This document shows positions 7,854-16,426 of a stretch of DNA of 64,000 bases, one piece after another. The position numbers were made by a program, and so were the translations under genes. The notes under the pieces were generated by a model, which made no database searches, was not told where the DNA came from, and saw nothing but the letters and a program-made list of their open reading frames with translations. Source of the stretch: Nitrosomonas ureae (GTDB lineage: Bacteria; Pseudomonadota; Gammaproteobacteria; Burkholderiales; Nitrosomonadaceae). Location of the stretch: the NCBI RefSeq assembly GCF_900108305.1, contig NZ_FNUX01000011.1, positions 34,456 through 98,455 on the forward strand. The letters run 5' to 3'. Each line of letters begins with the position of its first letter. Position 1 is the first letter of the stretch.

Positions 7854-10226
7854 ATGGATACTTCACATAAATGGCGTTTTTTTCGTTCCGGTGGCTTTGA
7901 TCAGGTCCGCCTAGAAACGGAAGGAGATTTAAAATCTCTCGGTGAGCTTGATCCAAAGCTCTGGGCAGCACTGAGTTGCCCAACTAGCAATCTTGAATTC
8001 GATAGCAAAACACTTGAATTCATCGATGCCGATGCTGATGGTCATATCCGTGTACCCGAAATTATTGCAGCCGCTAATTGGGCGACATCATTGCTTAAAA
8101 ATCCTGAAGATCTTACTCATGGATCGGATACCCTGCCCCTGAATTCTATTGATGATAGTTCTCCAGAAGGAGCTGCGTTGCTTGCTTCAGCAAGACAAAT
8201 TTTGCTGAACATTGGCAAAAACGATGAACTTGCCATCTCAATTGAAGATACTGCCGATTTGAATAAGATTTATGCGAGCACAAAATTCAATGGTGACGGC
8301 ATTATTCCGTCCAGCGCAGCCACCGACGCTGATACACAAACAGTCATTGAAGAAATCATTACTTGTGTAGGTGCGGAAGAAGATCGTTCGGGATTAGCCG
8401 GTGTTTCGGAAGAGAAGATCATTCAATTCTTTACGGAAGCTAATGCTCATTCGGAATGGTGGCAATTAGCCGAACATCATGCAGCCAACATTCTTCCGTT
8501 AGGAGAAGAGACTCAAGCTGCTAAGAAAGCTTTTGATAGCGTCAAAGCCAAAATTGACGATTATTTTACGCGTTGTCGGCTTGCAGAATTCGATCAACGG
8601 GCCGGTGAGCCACTCAATCCCGCAATCACAGAATATGAAGCGCTGGCCAATAAAAATTTATCTGCTGAATCCGAACAAGTCGTCTCCTTACCTGTAGCAA
8701 AAATTGAAGCGAATAAACCGCTGCCGCTTGCCGCAGGAATTAATCCTGCGTGGATACATGCGATCACTGAATTTAGAGATAAAGTTATCAGTCCGCTTCT
8801 GGGCAGTAAAGAAAATCTGAGTAGTGAAGAATGGCAACAATTGTGCAATAAGTTTTCAACTCATCAAGCATGGTTGGATGTTAAACGAGGGGCTATCGTT
8901 GAATCGTTAGGAATCAAACGCATTCGCACCATTCTGGCTGGTGGCTTTCAAGAGAAAATCATGTCTCTGATCCATAAGGATAAATCTCTTGCTTATGCAT
9001 GGGATGCCATTAATTCTGTTGAAAAATTGATTCGCTACCACCGCGATCTTTTTCAGTTATTGAATAATTTTGTATCGTTCCGCGATTTTTATACGGCTCA
9101 GCACAAGGCCATATTTCAGGCAGGATCATTATATTTGGATGGCCGCAGCTGTGATTTTTGCCTGCGTGTGACGGATATCAATAAGCATAGCGGCATGGCC
9201 AATTTAAGTGGCACTTACCTTGCCTATTGTGATTGTCAACGCCGAGGTGGCGATGAGAAAATGAGCATTGCTGCGGCTTTTACCAATGGGGATGCGGATA
9301 ATCTTATGGTTGGTCGTAATGGTGTATTTTATGACCGCAAAGGACAGGACTGGGACGCGACCATCGTCAAAATTATCGAACACCCGATTAGCGTGCGCCA
9401 AGCCTTCTGGTATCCGTACAAGCGGATTGGCAAGATGATTGGAGAGCAAATCGAAAAAATGGCAAGTGCGCGAGAGAAATCAGTTCAAGACCAGGCAACA
9501 TCAGGTATCGCAAACACTGCACAAGCTACCGAAGCTGGTAAAGCACCTCCTGCTCCATTCGACGTCGGCAAGTTCGCAGGGATTTTTGCGGCGATTGGTC
9601 TGGCCATTGGAGCCATTGGCACCGCGATCGCAGCCGTCGTAACAGGTTTTATCAGTTTAATCTGGTGGCAAATGCCATTGGCTATTGTTGGATTATTCCT
9701 ATTAATCTCTGGTCCATCAGTTCTCCTTGCTTTTCTCAAGCTACGTAAGCGTAACCTGGCTCCATTACTGGATGGCAATGGCTGGGCTGTCAATACTCGC
9801 GCTATTATTAATATTCCGTTTGGTGCGTCACTGACACAAATGGCTACCTTACCACCCGGCGCTCAGCGTTCACTCACCGATCCTTATGCGGAAAAGAAAA
9901 GTCCATGGAAGTCTTATTTCTTTATTTTGTTACTGTTAGGGAGTATCGCTTATCTCTGGCATAGCGGTTACCTGAATCACGACGTTCTGGAAACAGTACG
10001 CAAGCAATTTTCAACGAATAAAAGTGAAGCAACAATCGAAAATAAAGTTAAACCTGATACAGATATTCCGGCCGTGCCTCAATCAGATGCTGCTCCAAGT
10101 GATCATAAGCCAGCTACAAAAGATGAACCACAATCTAGTGCAGAATTTTCAGAAGTTTTACCTGATATACAGCCAACATCAGTACCAATATTAACTGCAC
10201 CAGCATCTAAGCCAGTTAATCGCTGA
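7854..10226 (+). CDS. Large EF-hand protein with membrane hairpin, function unknown
   Basis: A 790-residue protein starting at the ATG at 7854, which has AAAAAGGA six bases upstream (a GTG 48 bases earlier lacks one). A textbook EF-hand calcium loop sits at residues 58-69, D-A-D-A-D-G-H-I-R-V-P-E. A second, incomplete loop lies near FNGDGIIP. A long soluble region to about residue 580 contains a CDFCLRV...CDCQ pair of cysteine motifs. Two or three hydrophobic segments follow (Gly/Ala-rich, about 585-650), then a further membrane helix near SYFFILLLLGSIAYLW and a Pro/Ser-rich tail. I recognise it only as a conserved hypothetical EF-hand family. A strong terminator follows directly, so it is probably transcribed alone. 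Confidence 0.7.
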   Translation: MDTSHKWRFFRSGGFDQVRLETEGDLKSLGELDPKLWAALSCPTSNLEFDSKTLEFIDADADGHIRVPEIIAAANWATSLLKNPEDLTHGSDTLPLNSIDDSSPEGAALLASARQILLNIGKNDELAISIEDTADLNKIYASTKFNGDGIIPSSAATDADTQTVIEEIITCVGAEEDRSGLAGVSEEKIIQFFTEANAHSEWWQLAEHHAANILPLGEETQAAKKAFDSVKAKIDDYFTRCRLAEFDQRAGEPLNPAITEYEALANKNLSAESEQVVSLPVAKIEANKPLPLAAGINPAWIHAITEFRDKVISPLLGSKENLSSEEWQQLCNKFSTHQAWLDVKRGAIVESLGIKRIRTILAGGFQEKIMSLIHKDKSLAYAWDAINSVEKLIRYHRDLFQLLNNFVSFRDFYTAQHKAIFQAGSLYLDGRSCDFCLRVTDINKHSGMANLSGTYLAYCDCQRRGGDEKMSIAAAFTNGDADNLMVGRNGVFYDRKGQDWDATIVKIIEHPISVRQAFWYPYKRIGKMIGEQIEKMASAREKSVQDQATSGIANTAQATEAGKAPPAPFDVGKFAGIFAAIGLAIGAIGTAIAAVVTGFISLIWWQMPLAIVGLFLLISGPSVLLAFLKLRKRNLAPLLDGNGWAVNTRAIINIPFGASLTQMATLPPGAQRSLTDPYAEKKSPWKSYFFILLLLGSIAYLWHSGYLNHDVLETVRKQFSTNKSEATIENKVKPDTDIPAVPQSDAAPSDHKPATKDEPQSSAEFSEVLPDIQPTSVPILTAPASKPVNR

Positions 10227-10267
10227 ACTTATACACGTTAACGGGATTTTTCAAGTTTATGGAGAGC

Positions 10268-10320
10268 AGATTGGCGCAATCTTTATAAAACTAGTTTTTT
10301 CGGGATTGCGCCAATCTTTT
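10268..10320 (+). terminator. Strong rho-independent terminator after the EF-hand gene
   Basis: A perfect 14-base inverted repeat (AGATTGGCGCAATC at 10268 and its complement at 10304-10317) encloses a 22-base loop and runs into a short T-tract. It lies 41 bases after the EF-hand gene stop. Each arm is itself nearly palindromic, so alternative foldbacks are possible. Confidence 0.75.
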
Positions 10321-10448
10321 CATTCCACAAACTGAGGAGTGTTGTCAAATATGTAGCTTATTGTATTAGGCGGCGAGTGGGTTTTTACATGCTATGGTAA
10401 TCCTCCCATTTTTAATAGGGGCTTGCAGTAGAGAGTTTTAGTTTAAAA

Positions 10449-10734
10449 GCTTCTGTTGGCAGTGCCGGAGATTCTTATGACAATGCGCTGGCCGAAAAAT
10501 TAACGGATTATACAAGCCGGGGTCATAAGGTATCGCGGCCCCTGGCGCAATATTGACGATGTGGAGTGTGCTACCTTGGAATAGGTAGATTGGTTTAACA
10601 ATCACCGGTTACTGGAGCCGATCGGAAATATTCCATCAGTGGAATTTGAAATGGCATATTATCGGCAACTAAGGGAGTCAGTTCAAACCCGGGGCGATTC
10701 ACTTATCTTTCAGCTGGTTTTCAATTCCGGTTAA
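10449..10734 (+). mobile_element. Remnant of an IS3-family transposase (OrfB C-terminus)
   Basis: Translation across two frames gives SVGSAGDSYDNALAEKL, then after a frameshift PWRNIDDVECATLE, an in-frame TAG, then VDWFNNHRLLEPIGNIPS and YYRQLRES. These are the conserved last blocks of the DDE transposase of IS3-family elements, including the final catalytic Glu region. The 5' part of the element and both ends are gone, and the frameshift and stop rule out activity. The 10321-10448 stretch before it holds nothing else I recognise. Confidence 0.85.
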
Positions 10735-10753
10735 CCAGGAGGATTCGGGTTGA

Positions 10754-12004
10754 TCATTTTTGAGCGCGCGCCCAGCGTTTTCTTTGCCAGATAATAACGC
10801 CTGTTACTGAAAGCATAGCAACGAGTAATCCCAGCACGGAGATCATGATGCGTCCGGGCAGACCAAGGATTCGGCCGGAGTGTAGCGGAAATTGAGCGTC
10901 CAGAAAGATATCGCCTGCACTTCCGGTTCCAGGTATTTTTTCTCCTAATAAAGAGCCATCCTGGCCGTCGAAATAAAGCCACGGATTACCAAGGCCGAAT
11001 TCTGCATGGTCTTGTCCCGGTTCATGAAATGTAACGCCATAGACACCATATTCCGGATTATAAAACATGCCTCCAGGCGGCGTGCTCCAATTTCTTTTTT
11101 GGGATTCCGTATTGGCCAATTCGATGATTTCGTTACGGCCGATCATGGGTTCTATGGGCTCATCATGTGGGTTGGGGGTACGTATTGCAAAGGGATCGGG
11201 GGCAAGTGTGGAAAAAATTGAAACAATGGGGCGCGTGATTTCAAGTTTAAGATTCATCGAAACTGCAGTCACGGCAAGTATCAATAATAATCCCCATAGC
11301 CATACTCCACCGGAGCGGTGCAGGTCAAAATTCAGCTTATAATTGCCTTGCCGCCAGCGGAAAGCAAATGATTTTCGCCAGACTTCAAAGTTAGGAAATG
11401 AAATCCATAATGCAATGAAGCAATCGATGGACCACACAATTGCTAAAATGCCCATTAGTACAATGCCTAATTCAATATCGAAAGCATCCGGAATATGCAT
11501 GCTATAGTGCAGTTTATACAGGAAGGGGATGAAATTTTCACGAGCGAGCGAGATTTCTCCCCACATGCGGGAGCCGCGTAATTCTCCACTCGCAGGGTCC
11601 AGCGCGATTTGATTGAACCTCAAATCAAATGCCCTGCCTGTACTCGGATCTATGCGCCCTGTTACACCCAACCCCAGGTTCTGATCAGGCTCGATAGTTA
11701 ACGGTAGCCATGTGATGAGTATTCTGGGATCAGCTGCTTCAAGTTGATCCGCAAGCATGGTTGGAGGAAGAGGATCCTCCTGGCCCTGTCTGTCGAATAA
11801 TTGCGGATTTAACCATTCATCGAGTTCATGATCCCAGGAGATGATTGCGCCGGTTAGGCCTGAAACAAACAGGAAGAGTGCCAGAAAAAGACCGGCCCAG
11901 CGATGTAGCAGTGTAAGAATCTGACGACCTATTCTGGATTTTCCGGATTGAGTGTCTTGTTGCCCAATCGCAGCTGGTATTGCAGATTCAATGTATTTTT
12001 TCAT
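10754..12004 (-). CDS. PepSY-associated membrane protein of the siderophore locus (ferric-reductase-like)
   Basis: A 416-residue inner-membrane protein of the PepSY-TM family (FoxB/FpvG/PiuB-like). TM1 with LLHRWAGLFLALFLFVSGLTG begins near residue 30. A periplasmic PepSY domain includes DPASGELRGSR, followed by LHYSMHIP, TM2-TM3, FDLHRSGGVWLWGLLLILA, and a last TM (GLLVAMLSVTGVIIW). The conserved histidines in the LHRW, LHYS and DLHR blocks are those thought to bind haem in members that reduce ferric siderophores. It starts 4 bases after the exporter gene stop and is the second gene of that minus-strand pair. Role in releasing iron from an imported ferrisiderophore is inferred from family and context. 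Confidence 0.85.
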   Translation of the reverse strand: MKKYIESAIPAAIGQQDTQSGKSRIGRQILTLLHRWAGLFLALFLFVSGLTGAIISWDHELDEWLNPQLFDRQGQEDPLPPTMLADQLEAADPRILITWLPLTIEPDQNLGLGVTGRIDPSTGRAFDLRFNQIALDPASGELRGSRMWGEISLARENFIPFLYKLHYSMHIPDAFDIELGIVLMGILAIVWSIDCFIALWISFPNFEVWRKSFAFRWRQGNYKLNFDLHRSGGVWLWGLLLILAVTAVSMNLKLEITRPIVSIFSTLAPDPFAIRTPNPHDEPIEPMIGRNEIIELANTESQKRNWSTPPGGMFYNPEYGVYGVTFHEPGQDHAEFGLGNPWLYFDGQDGSLLGEKIPGTGSAGDIFLDAQFPLHSGRILGLPGRIMISVLGLLVAMLSVTGVIIWQRKRWARAQK

Positions 12005-12008
12005 AATG

Positions 12009-13679
12009 TTAAGCTGCGCTATGGGCTGTTATCAGCGATGAGGTGATTGTTTCAGATTCGGTTTCTGATGGTTGTGCATTAATATGGGTCAAACGACCGT
12101 TTTCCATGCGTATAAGACGATCAGCCAAGTGAAAATAACGATCATCGTGGGAAATCACTAATATTGTTTTGCCCATTGCACGTAACTCGGGAAGCAATTC
12201 ATGATAGAAGATTTCCTTAAAAACAGGATCCTGATCAGCTGCCCATTCATCAAATACCAGAAATGGGCGATTCTCAAGATAAGTGATCGCAAGAGCCAGG
12301 CGTTTGCGTTGTCCTTGCGATAACGTAAGCGTGGTAAAGGCGCCATCTTGAACTTTTACTTTATGCTGCAGATGCAATTTTGTTAAAAGTTCGTTCCCTT
12401 TTTTATCCAAATCTGTTTCATGGTTTGTTTCAAGTAATCGATCAAAAAGATGGAAATCGGAAAAAATTGTCGAAAAAAATTGTCTGTAATAATCACGATT
12501 CACATCATCGATAATTGTTTCATTAAGGATGATCTTTCCTTCTTCCGGAGGATAAAGACCTACCAGCAATTTTGCTAAAGTTGTTTTGCCGCTGCCATTA
12601 CCTCCAACCAGGAAAATAATTTCTCCAGGATGAAATTGCAAATCTATTGGACCTAGTGTAAACATTTCATCTTTCTGTTCGTGATAATAGCGGTGTAACA
12701 CACTCTCCAGCCTAATGGATTGCAGTGGTGGCAATTCAATTTTATGGGTTTGCGATTCGGAAGAGGACATGGAACGCGTAATTTCATCGATGCGCTCAGC
12801 CGAAACTTGTGCCAGATTTGCACGGGGAATATTCAATAACAGAGCTTCAAGCGGCCCCAACATATAAACAAATACCAGCGCATATCCCGTCATGATCAAT
12901 GTTCGATCGGGAACGTCGCCAACCAGCATGAACAGCACCATGCCAATAAATGCATAAATCAGAAAATTCCCCCAGCCTGCTGAAGCCACAAAAATGGACA
13001 TGCCAAGCGTTCGTTCTTTACGTACTTTCTCGATTGATTGCCCGAGTACATCATTATAGAAAGCAGTGCGCTTGCCTCGATTGAGACGTAATTCCTTTGC
13101 GCCGTCCGTGAGTGAACGAAAATAGGCGAATAAGTTATCCTGTTCCTCAGCGGCAATATCCAGGTGCTGTATGGCGCGAAGGTGGGCAAGATGATATCCA
13201 AGCGAACCAAATCCGATGACAAGGAGCGCTAATAAGAAAACCTGCCATGATAGAAAAGCCATGTAAACCAAGCAGCCGGCAACTACGACGGCATTTGTCA
13301 GAATTACAGGAAAGCTAACGAAAAATTCGGCTACACGGGTGCAATGTTCGGAAAGAGCGGACTGTATACGCGCTGCGCCCAGTAATTCGAGTTGCCGGTA
13401 ATCGGCCACAATGACGCGTTTTGCGATAAAACCGCGAAGCTCGGCGTGTGCGCGTTGTCCTAATCGCTCAAATAAAATAGCAGCTACCACATAACTTACC
13501 ATGACGCAGGATGCTGTTGCTGCGAATATGAGTGCCATTTTTCCGTTATCCGATTCGGCGGTTGTCAGTGCGGCGCTGATTTGTGCAAGCAGAAGAACAC
13601 TGCAAATTCCATGCACTATGCTGGCAATCGACGCGCTTAAAAGTAGAGGCTTGGATTGTTTAATAAGATATTTCAACAT
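12009..13679 (-). CDS. Cyclic-peptide/siderophore ABC exporter (PvdE/SyrD-like)
   Basis: A 556-residue half-size ABC exporter with a six-helix membrane domain (about 1-290) fused to an ATPase domain. Walker A GGNGSGKTT is at 359-367, the signature LSQGQ at 453-457, and Walker B FLVFDE at 473-478, with an H-loop in VISHDD. The variant signature and the Asp-rich FDEWAADQDP match the cyclic peptide transporter family that includes PvdE, which moves pyoverdine precursor into the periplasm. It diverges from the siderophore hydroxylase operon across a 296-base shared promoter region, which supports export of a hydroxamate siderophore or precursor. The actual substrate is not known. Confidence 0.88.
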   Translation of the reverse strand: MLKYLIKQSKPLLLSASIASIVHGICSVLLLAQISAALTTAESDNGKMALIFAATASCVMVSYVVAAILFERLGQRAHAELRGFIAKRVIVADYRQLELLGAARIQSALSEHCTRVAEFFVSFPVILTNAVVVAGCLVYMAFLSWQVFLLALLVIGFGSLGYHLAHLRAIQHLDIAAEEQDNLFAYFRSLTDGAKELRLNRGKRTAFYNDVLGQSIEKVRKERTLGMSIFVASAGWGNFLIYAFIGMVLFMLVGDVPDRTLIMTGYALVFVYMLGPLEALLLNIPRANLAQVSAERIDEITRSMSSSESQTHKIELPPLQSIRLESVLHRYYHEQKDEMFTLGPIDLQFHPGEIIFLVGGNGSGKTTLAKLLVGLYPPEEGKIILNETIIDDVNRDYYRQFFSTIFSDFHLFDRLLETNHETDLDKKGNELLTKLHLQHKVKVQDGAFTTLTLSQGQRKRLALAITYLENRPFLVFDEWAADQDPVFKEIFYHELLPELRAMGKTILVISHDDRYFHLADRLIRMENGRLTHINAQPSETESETITSSLITAHSAA

Positions 13680-13903
13680 GGTTTATCTATTTCGAAAAAG
13701 ATATCAATAGTGACGAATGGTGAAAGCAAATGTTTACTCTCTTGGGCTAACGTATGCGGTAGTTTTGGGTAGCTTAACGATTAACTGAAGAAGTATTTGT
13801 GGCCGGTCATTTCTCGCTATTTGTCAATAGCATGGCCATTTTCTAATTTTATTGAGATGTCACTGAAAGTGAGGGGAATGGTCATCAAAAATAATAAATA
13901 ATA

Positions 13904-13922
13904 AATAATAATACTTCTCATT
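13904..13922. promoter_or_regulatory. Candidate Fur box in the divergent siderophore promoter
   Basis: The 19 bases from 13904 match the classic Fur consensus at about 12 positions and lie 54 bases upstream of the acetyltransferase start, in the gap shared with the exporter gene. They sit at the end of an AT-rich tract made of repeated AATAATA units (about 13889-13913), which weakens the match because such tracts hit the consensus by chance. Iron control of this locus is expected from its content. Confidence 0.4.
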
Positions 13923-13975
13923 CGTCTTCAAAAACAGATAAAGAAATTACAAAAATAATCTCTCATTGGAAATGA

Positions 13976-15082
13976 ATGAAACAGTTTCAATTAAATGATC
14001 GGTCGAGTGAATTATTGGTGGAGCAAGCGACGCTTCCGGTTCACTTGATATCTCGTCCGGATCAAATTTGCTATGGCGTCACGTATGAAGATGAAACTTT
14101 ACGCGTGAAAGAAAATGAAAATGGGAGAGAAACGGTCTGGCATTTATATAAACAATCTGACCAATTAAGATTGGAATGGACAGATTGTTCTTATGAATAT
14201 CCTGAAGCGACTGAATTGTTGGCGGCAATAGAGGCTTCGGTGGTGAACTATCCGCATCAGAAAAAATTATCTCTTTTGATTCCAAGCGACCACCTCAAGG
14301 CGTTATTTGATTCAGGTGTTTTGATTAAGGGTGCGGATAATCAGATTTCTGTTTATGTAGATATTTTTTGGCAGCAAGCCAGAGTATGGCGTCTTTCAAC
14401 GTCTGTTCAGGTTTTTCCCATTCACTATGTCGTTAGTCATGGGCGGAGCCATCCGCTTCGCCCGCCCAAACCCATCGGTAAAGTTTATCAGCGGTATATT
14501 TCGTGGTTGGGCCGTACCTTGATTTTCCGGGCAATCGATCCAGCAACTGATCTGAGCTGCTTCAACCGCTGGATGAATGATCCAGTCGTAGCGGAGTTCT
14601 GGCAGGAAGAAGGGGATTTATCCAAACATCATGCTTATCTTGCTGCCATCGAAGTTGATCCTCATGCAATGGGTTTGATGGGTTGTTTTGATGATGAGCC
14701 ATTCGGTTATTTCGAAATTTATTGGGCACAGGAAGACCGGATTTCTCCTCATTACGATGCAAATGATTTTGATCGTGGCTGGCACGTGTTGATCGGGGAG
14801 CCGCATATGCGCGGCAAGCCTTTTGTTACAGCCTGGCTACCCTCCATTTCGCATTATTTGTTTCTTGATGATGATAGAACACAACGTGTTGTGATCGAGC
14901 CGCGCATTGATAACCATAAGATGATACGGAATCTTGCGCAGTGCGGCTATGCAAGCATCAAGGAATTTGATTTTCCTCACAAGCGCGCGATGCTTGGCAT
15001 GTTGTCACGTAAACGTTTTTTTGCTGAACAACTATGGGTGCCGCGTCGCGTTTCGTTACCCCAGTCTGTCGCCTTATCTTAA
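13976..15082 (+). CDS. Hydroxamate siderophore N-acyltransferase (IucB/RhbD/AlcB-type GNAT)
   Basis: A 368-residue protein. Residues about 180-350 match the siderophore acyltransferase domain (AlcB/IucB type): FRAIDPATDLSCFNRWMNDP, VAEFWQEEG, GYFEIYWA, DRGWHVLIGEP and RVVIEPRIDNHKM. The N-terminal half is the extension seen in IucB and VbsA-like proteins. These enzymes move an acetyl (or longer acyl) group from acyl-CoA onto the hydroxylamine of N-hydroxy-lysine or N-hydroxy-ornithine. The monooxygenase gene begins 7 bases after its stop. Since the neighbour looks ornithine-specific, the likely product is N5-acyl-N5-hydroxyornithine. The acyl donor cannot be read from sequence. Confidence 0.88.
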   Translation: MKQFQLNDRSSELLVEQATLPVHLISRPDQICYGVTYEDETLRVKENENGRETVWHLYKQSDQLRLEWTDCSYEYPEATELLAAIEASVVNYPHQKKLSLLIPSDHLKALFDSGVLIKGADNQISVYVDIFWQQARVWRLSTSVQVFPIHYVVSHGRSHPLRPPKPIGKVYQRYISWLGRTLIFRAIDPATDLSCFNRWMNDPVVAEFWQEEGDLSKHHAYLAAIEVDPHAMGLMGCFDDEPFGYFEIYWAQEDRISPHYDANDFDRGWHVLIGEPHMRGKPFVTAWLPSISHYLFLDDDRTQRVVIEPRIDNHKMIRNLAQCGYASIKEFDFPHKRAMLGMLSRKRFFAEQLWVPRRVSLPQSVALS

Positions 15083-15089
15083 GGATTTC

Positions 15090-16394
15090 ATGATGAAAAT
15101 TTTTGATTTGATCGGTATTGGTTTTGGCCCGTCCAATATAGCGCTTGCCATTACGCTCGAAGAGAAAAAACAGGCTGGTTATCCCACCGAGTCCTTTTTT
15201 ATTGAGAAGCAGCCCGGTTTTGCGTGGCATGCAAACATGATGCTGGATAACGCACATATGCAGGTCTCTTTTCTTAAAGATTTAGCCACGATGCGCAATC
15301 CGGCCAGTCATTTCACATTTATCAATTACTTACACGAGAAGAGCAGATTGCAGGATTTTATCAATCTGAAAACTTTCTTTCCGAGTCGTCGTGAATTTAA
15401 TGATTATCTTGCGTGGGCCGCGGGGCATTTTGATCATTGCTGCGCATATGGTGAAGAGGTGATTGAAGTGTTACCGGAAAAATTCAGTGGTGAGATTTCA
15501 TTGTTGCGAGTCCGGTCCCGCGATAAAAGGCAAATTGTTCATGAGCGATTAACTCGAAGCCTGGTGATCAGCATCGGTGGTCAACCCAGGATTCCGGAAA
15601 GTTTTGTGCAAATAAAAGATGATCCGAGGGTTTTTCATTCAAATGATTATCTGAAGCAGATTAAACAGCATGCGCATGCCATAAAAATAGCTGTAGTTGG
15701 AGCAGGGCAGAGCGCCTCAGAAATTTTTATGGATTTACATCATCGTTCTCACGCCACGCAAATTGATTTGATCATGCGCGCCCGTTCAATCAAACCATCG
15801 GATGATAGTCCATTTGTCAATGAAATTTTTAATACCGATTTTACCAATTTTGTTTTTAATACCCCAGAACAGGAGCGGGGAAGAATACTCGGTGAATTTT
15901 GGCATACCAACTATGCAGCACCCGATCTGGTTCTGATAGAACAAATTTATAACGTGTTGTATCAGCAAAAAGTTGCTGATACAAAGCGGCATCGTTTTTT
16001 ACGACGCCATGTAGTCAGAAAAGCCATCGCCCAATCAGATGGGATTCAATTCACTCTCCAGGACTTGAATAACGATTGCGAGAAAACCTCAATCTATGAC
16101 GCGGTGGTATTGGCAACAGGGTATCACCGCGATCATTACAAATCGTTACTAGCGCCGCTCATGCCTTATTTGCAGGATTGTTCAGTTAATCGCCAATACC
16201 GGATAAGCAGCGTGCCGTCATTTAAGCCGGCAATTTTTCTTCAAGGTGCTTGTGAGAGCAGCCATGGCTTAAGCGATACCTTGTTGTCAGTAACAGCGGT
16301 GCGTACTGATGAAATAGCACAAGAATTGATGAACATCATCAATCAATCAAACAGTACACAACCTCAGCGTACAGTAACTTCCGCGTTGGCTTAG
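15090..16394 (+). CDS. pvdA: L-ornithine N5-monooxygenase (PvdA type)
   Basis: A 434-residue flavin monooxygenase. The FAD motif GIGFGPSNIALAI is at the N-terminus, then FLKDLATMRNP, FPSRREFNDYLAWA, an NADPH motif VVGAGQSASEIF, KPSDDSPFVNEIF, the VVLATGYH motif, and a C-terminal SSHGLSDTLLSV block. The pattern follows ornithine hydroxylases (PvdA/SidA) much more closely than lysine hydroxylases (IucD), for example GFGPSN rather than GTGPFN. The longer upstream frame is discounted because AAGGA precedes the ATG pair at 15090/15093. It supplies N5-hydroxyornithine to the adjacent acyltransferase. No NRPS or IucA/C-type synthetase that could use the product lies in the window. Confidence 0.93.
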   Translation: MMKIFDLIGIGFGPSNIALAITLEEKKQAGYPTESFFIEKQPGFAWHANMMLDNAHMQVSFLKDLATMRNPASHFTFINYLHEKSRLQDFINLKTFFPSRREFNDYLAWAAGHFDHCCAYGEEVIEVLPEKFSGEISLLRVRSRDKRQIVHERLTRSLVISIGGQPRIPESFVQIKDDPRVFHSNDYLKQIKQHAHAIKIAVVGAGQSASEIFMDLHHRSHATQIDLIMRARSIKPSDDSPFVNEIFNTDFTNFVFNTPEQERGRILGEFWHTNYAAPDLVLIEQIYNVLYQQKVADTKRHRFLRRHVVRKAIAQSDGIQFTLQDLNNDCEKTSIYDAVVLATGYHRDHYKSLLAPLMPYLQDCSVNRQYRISSVPSFKPAIFLQGACESSHGLSDTLLSVTAVRTDEIAQELMNIINQSNSTQPQRTVTSALA

Positions 16395-16426
16395 TTAGTG
16401 TATGAAAAATAAGTAGCTAATTTTTT

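Noticed and set aside
13889..13913. Short AATAATA tandem repeat considered as a CRISPR or satellite
   Set aside because: Units are too short and have no spacers; treated only as a promoter tract.
14934..15089. 52-codon N-terminal extension of the ornithine monooxygenase
   Set aside because: It overlaps the acyltransferase coding region in another frame; a ribosome site and the normal family start are at 15090.
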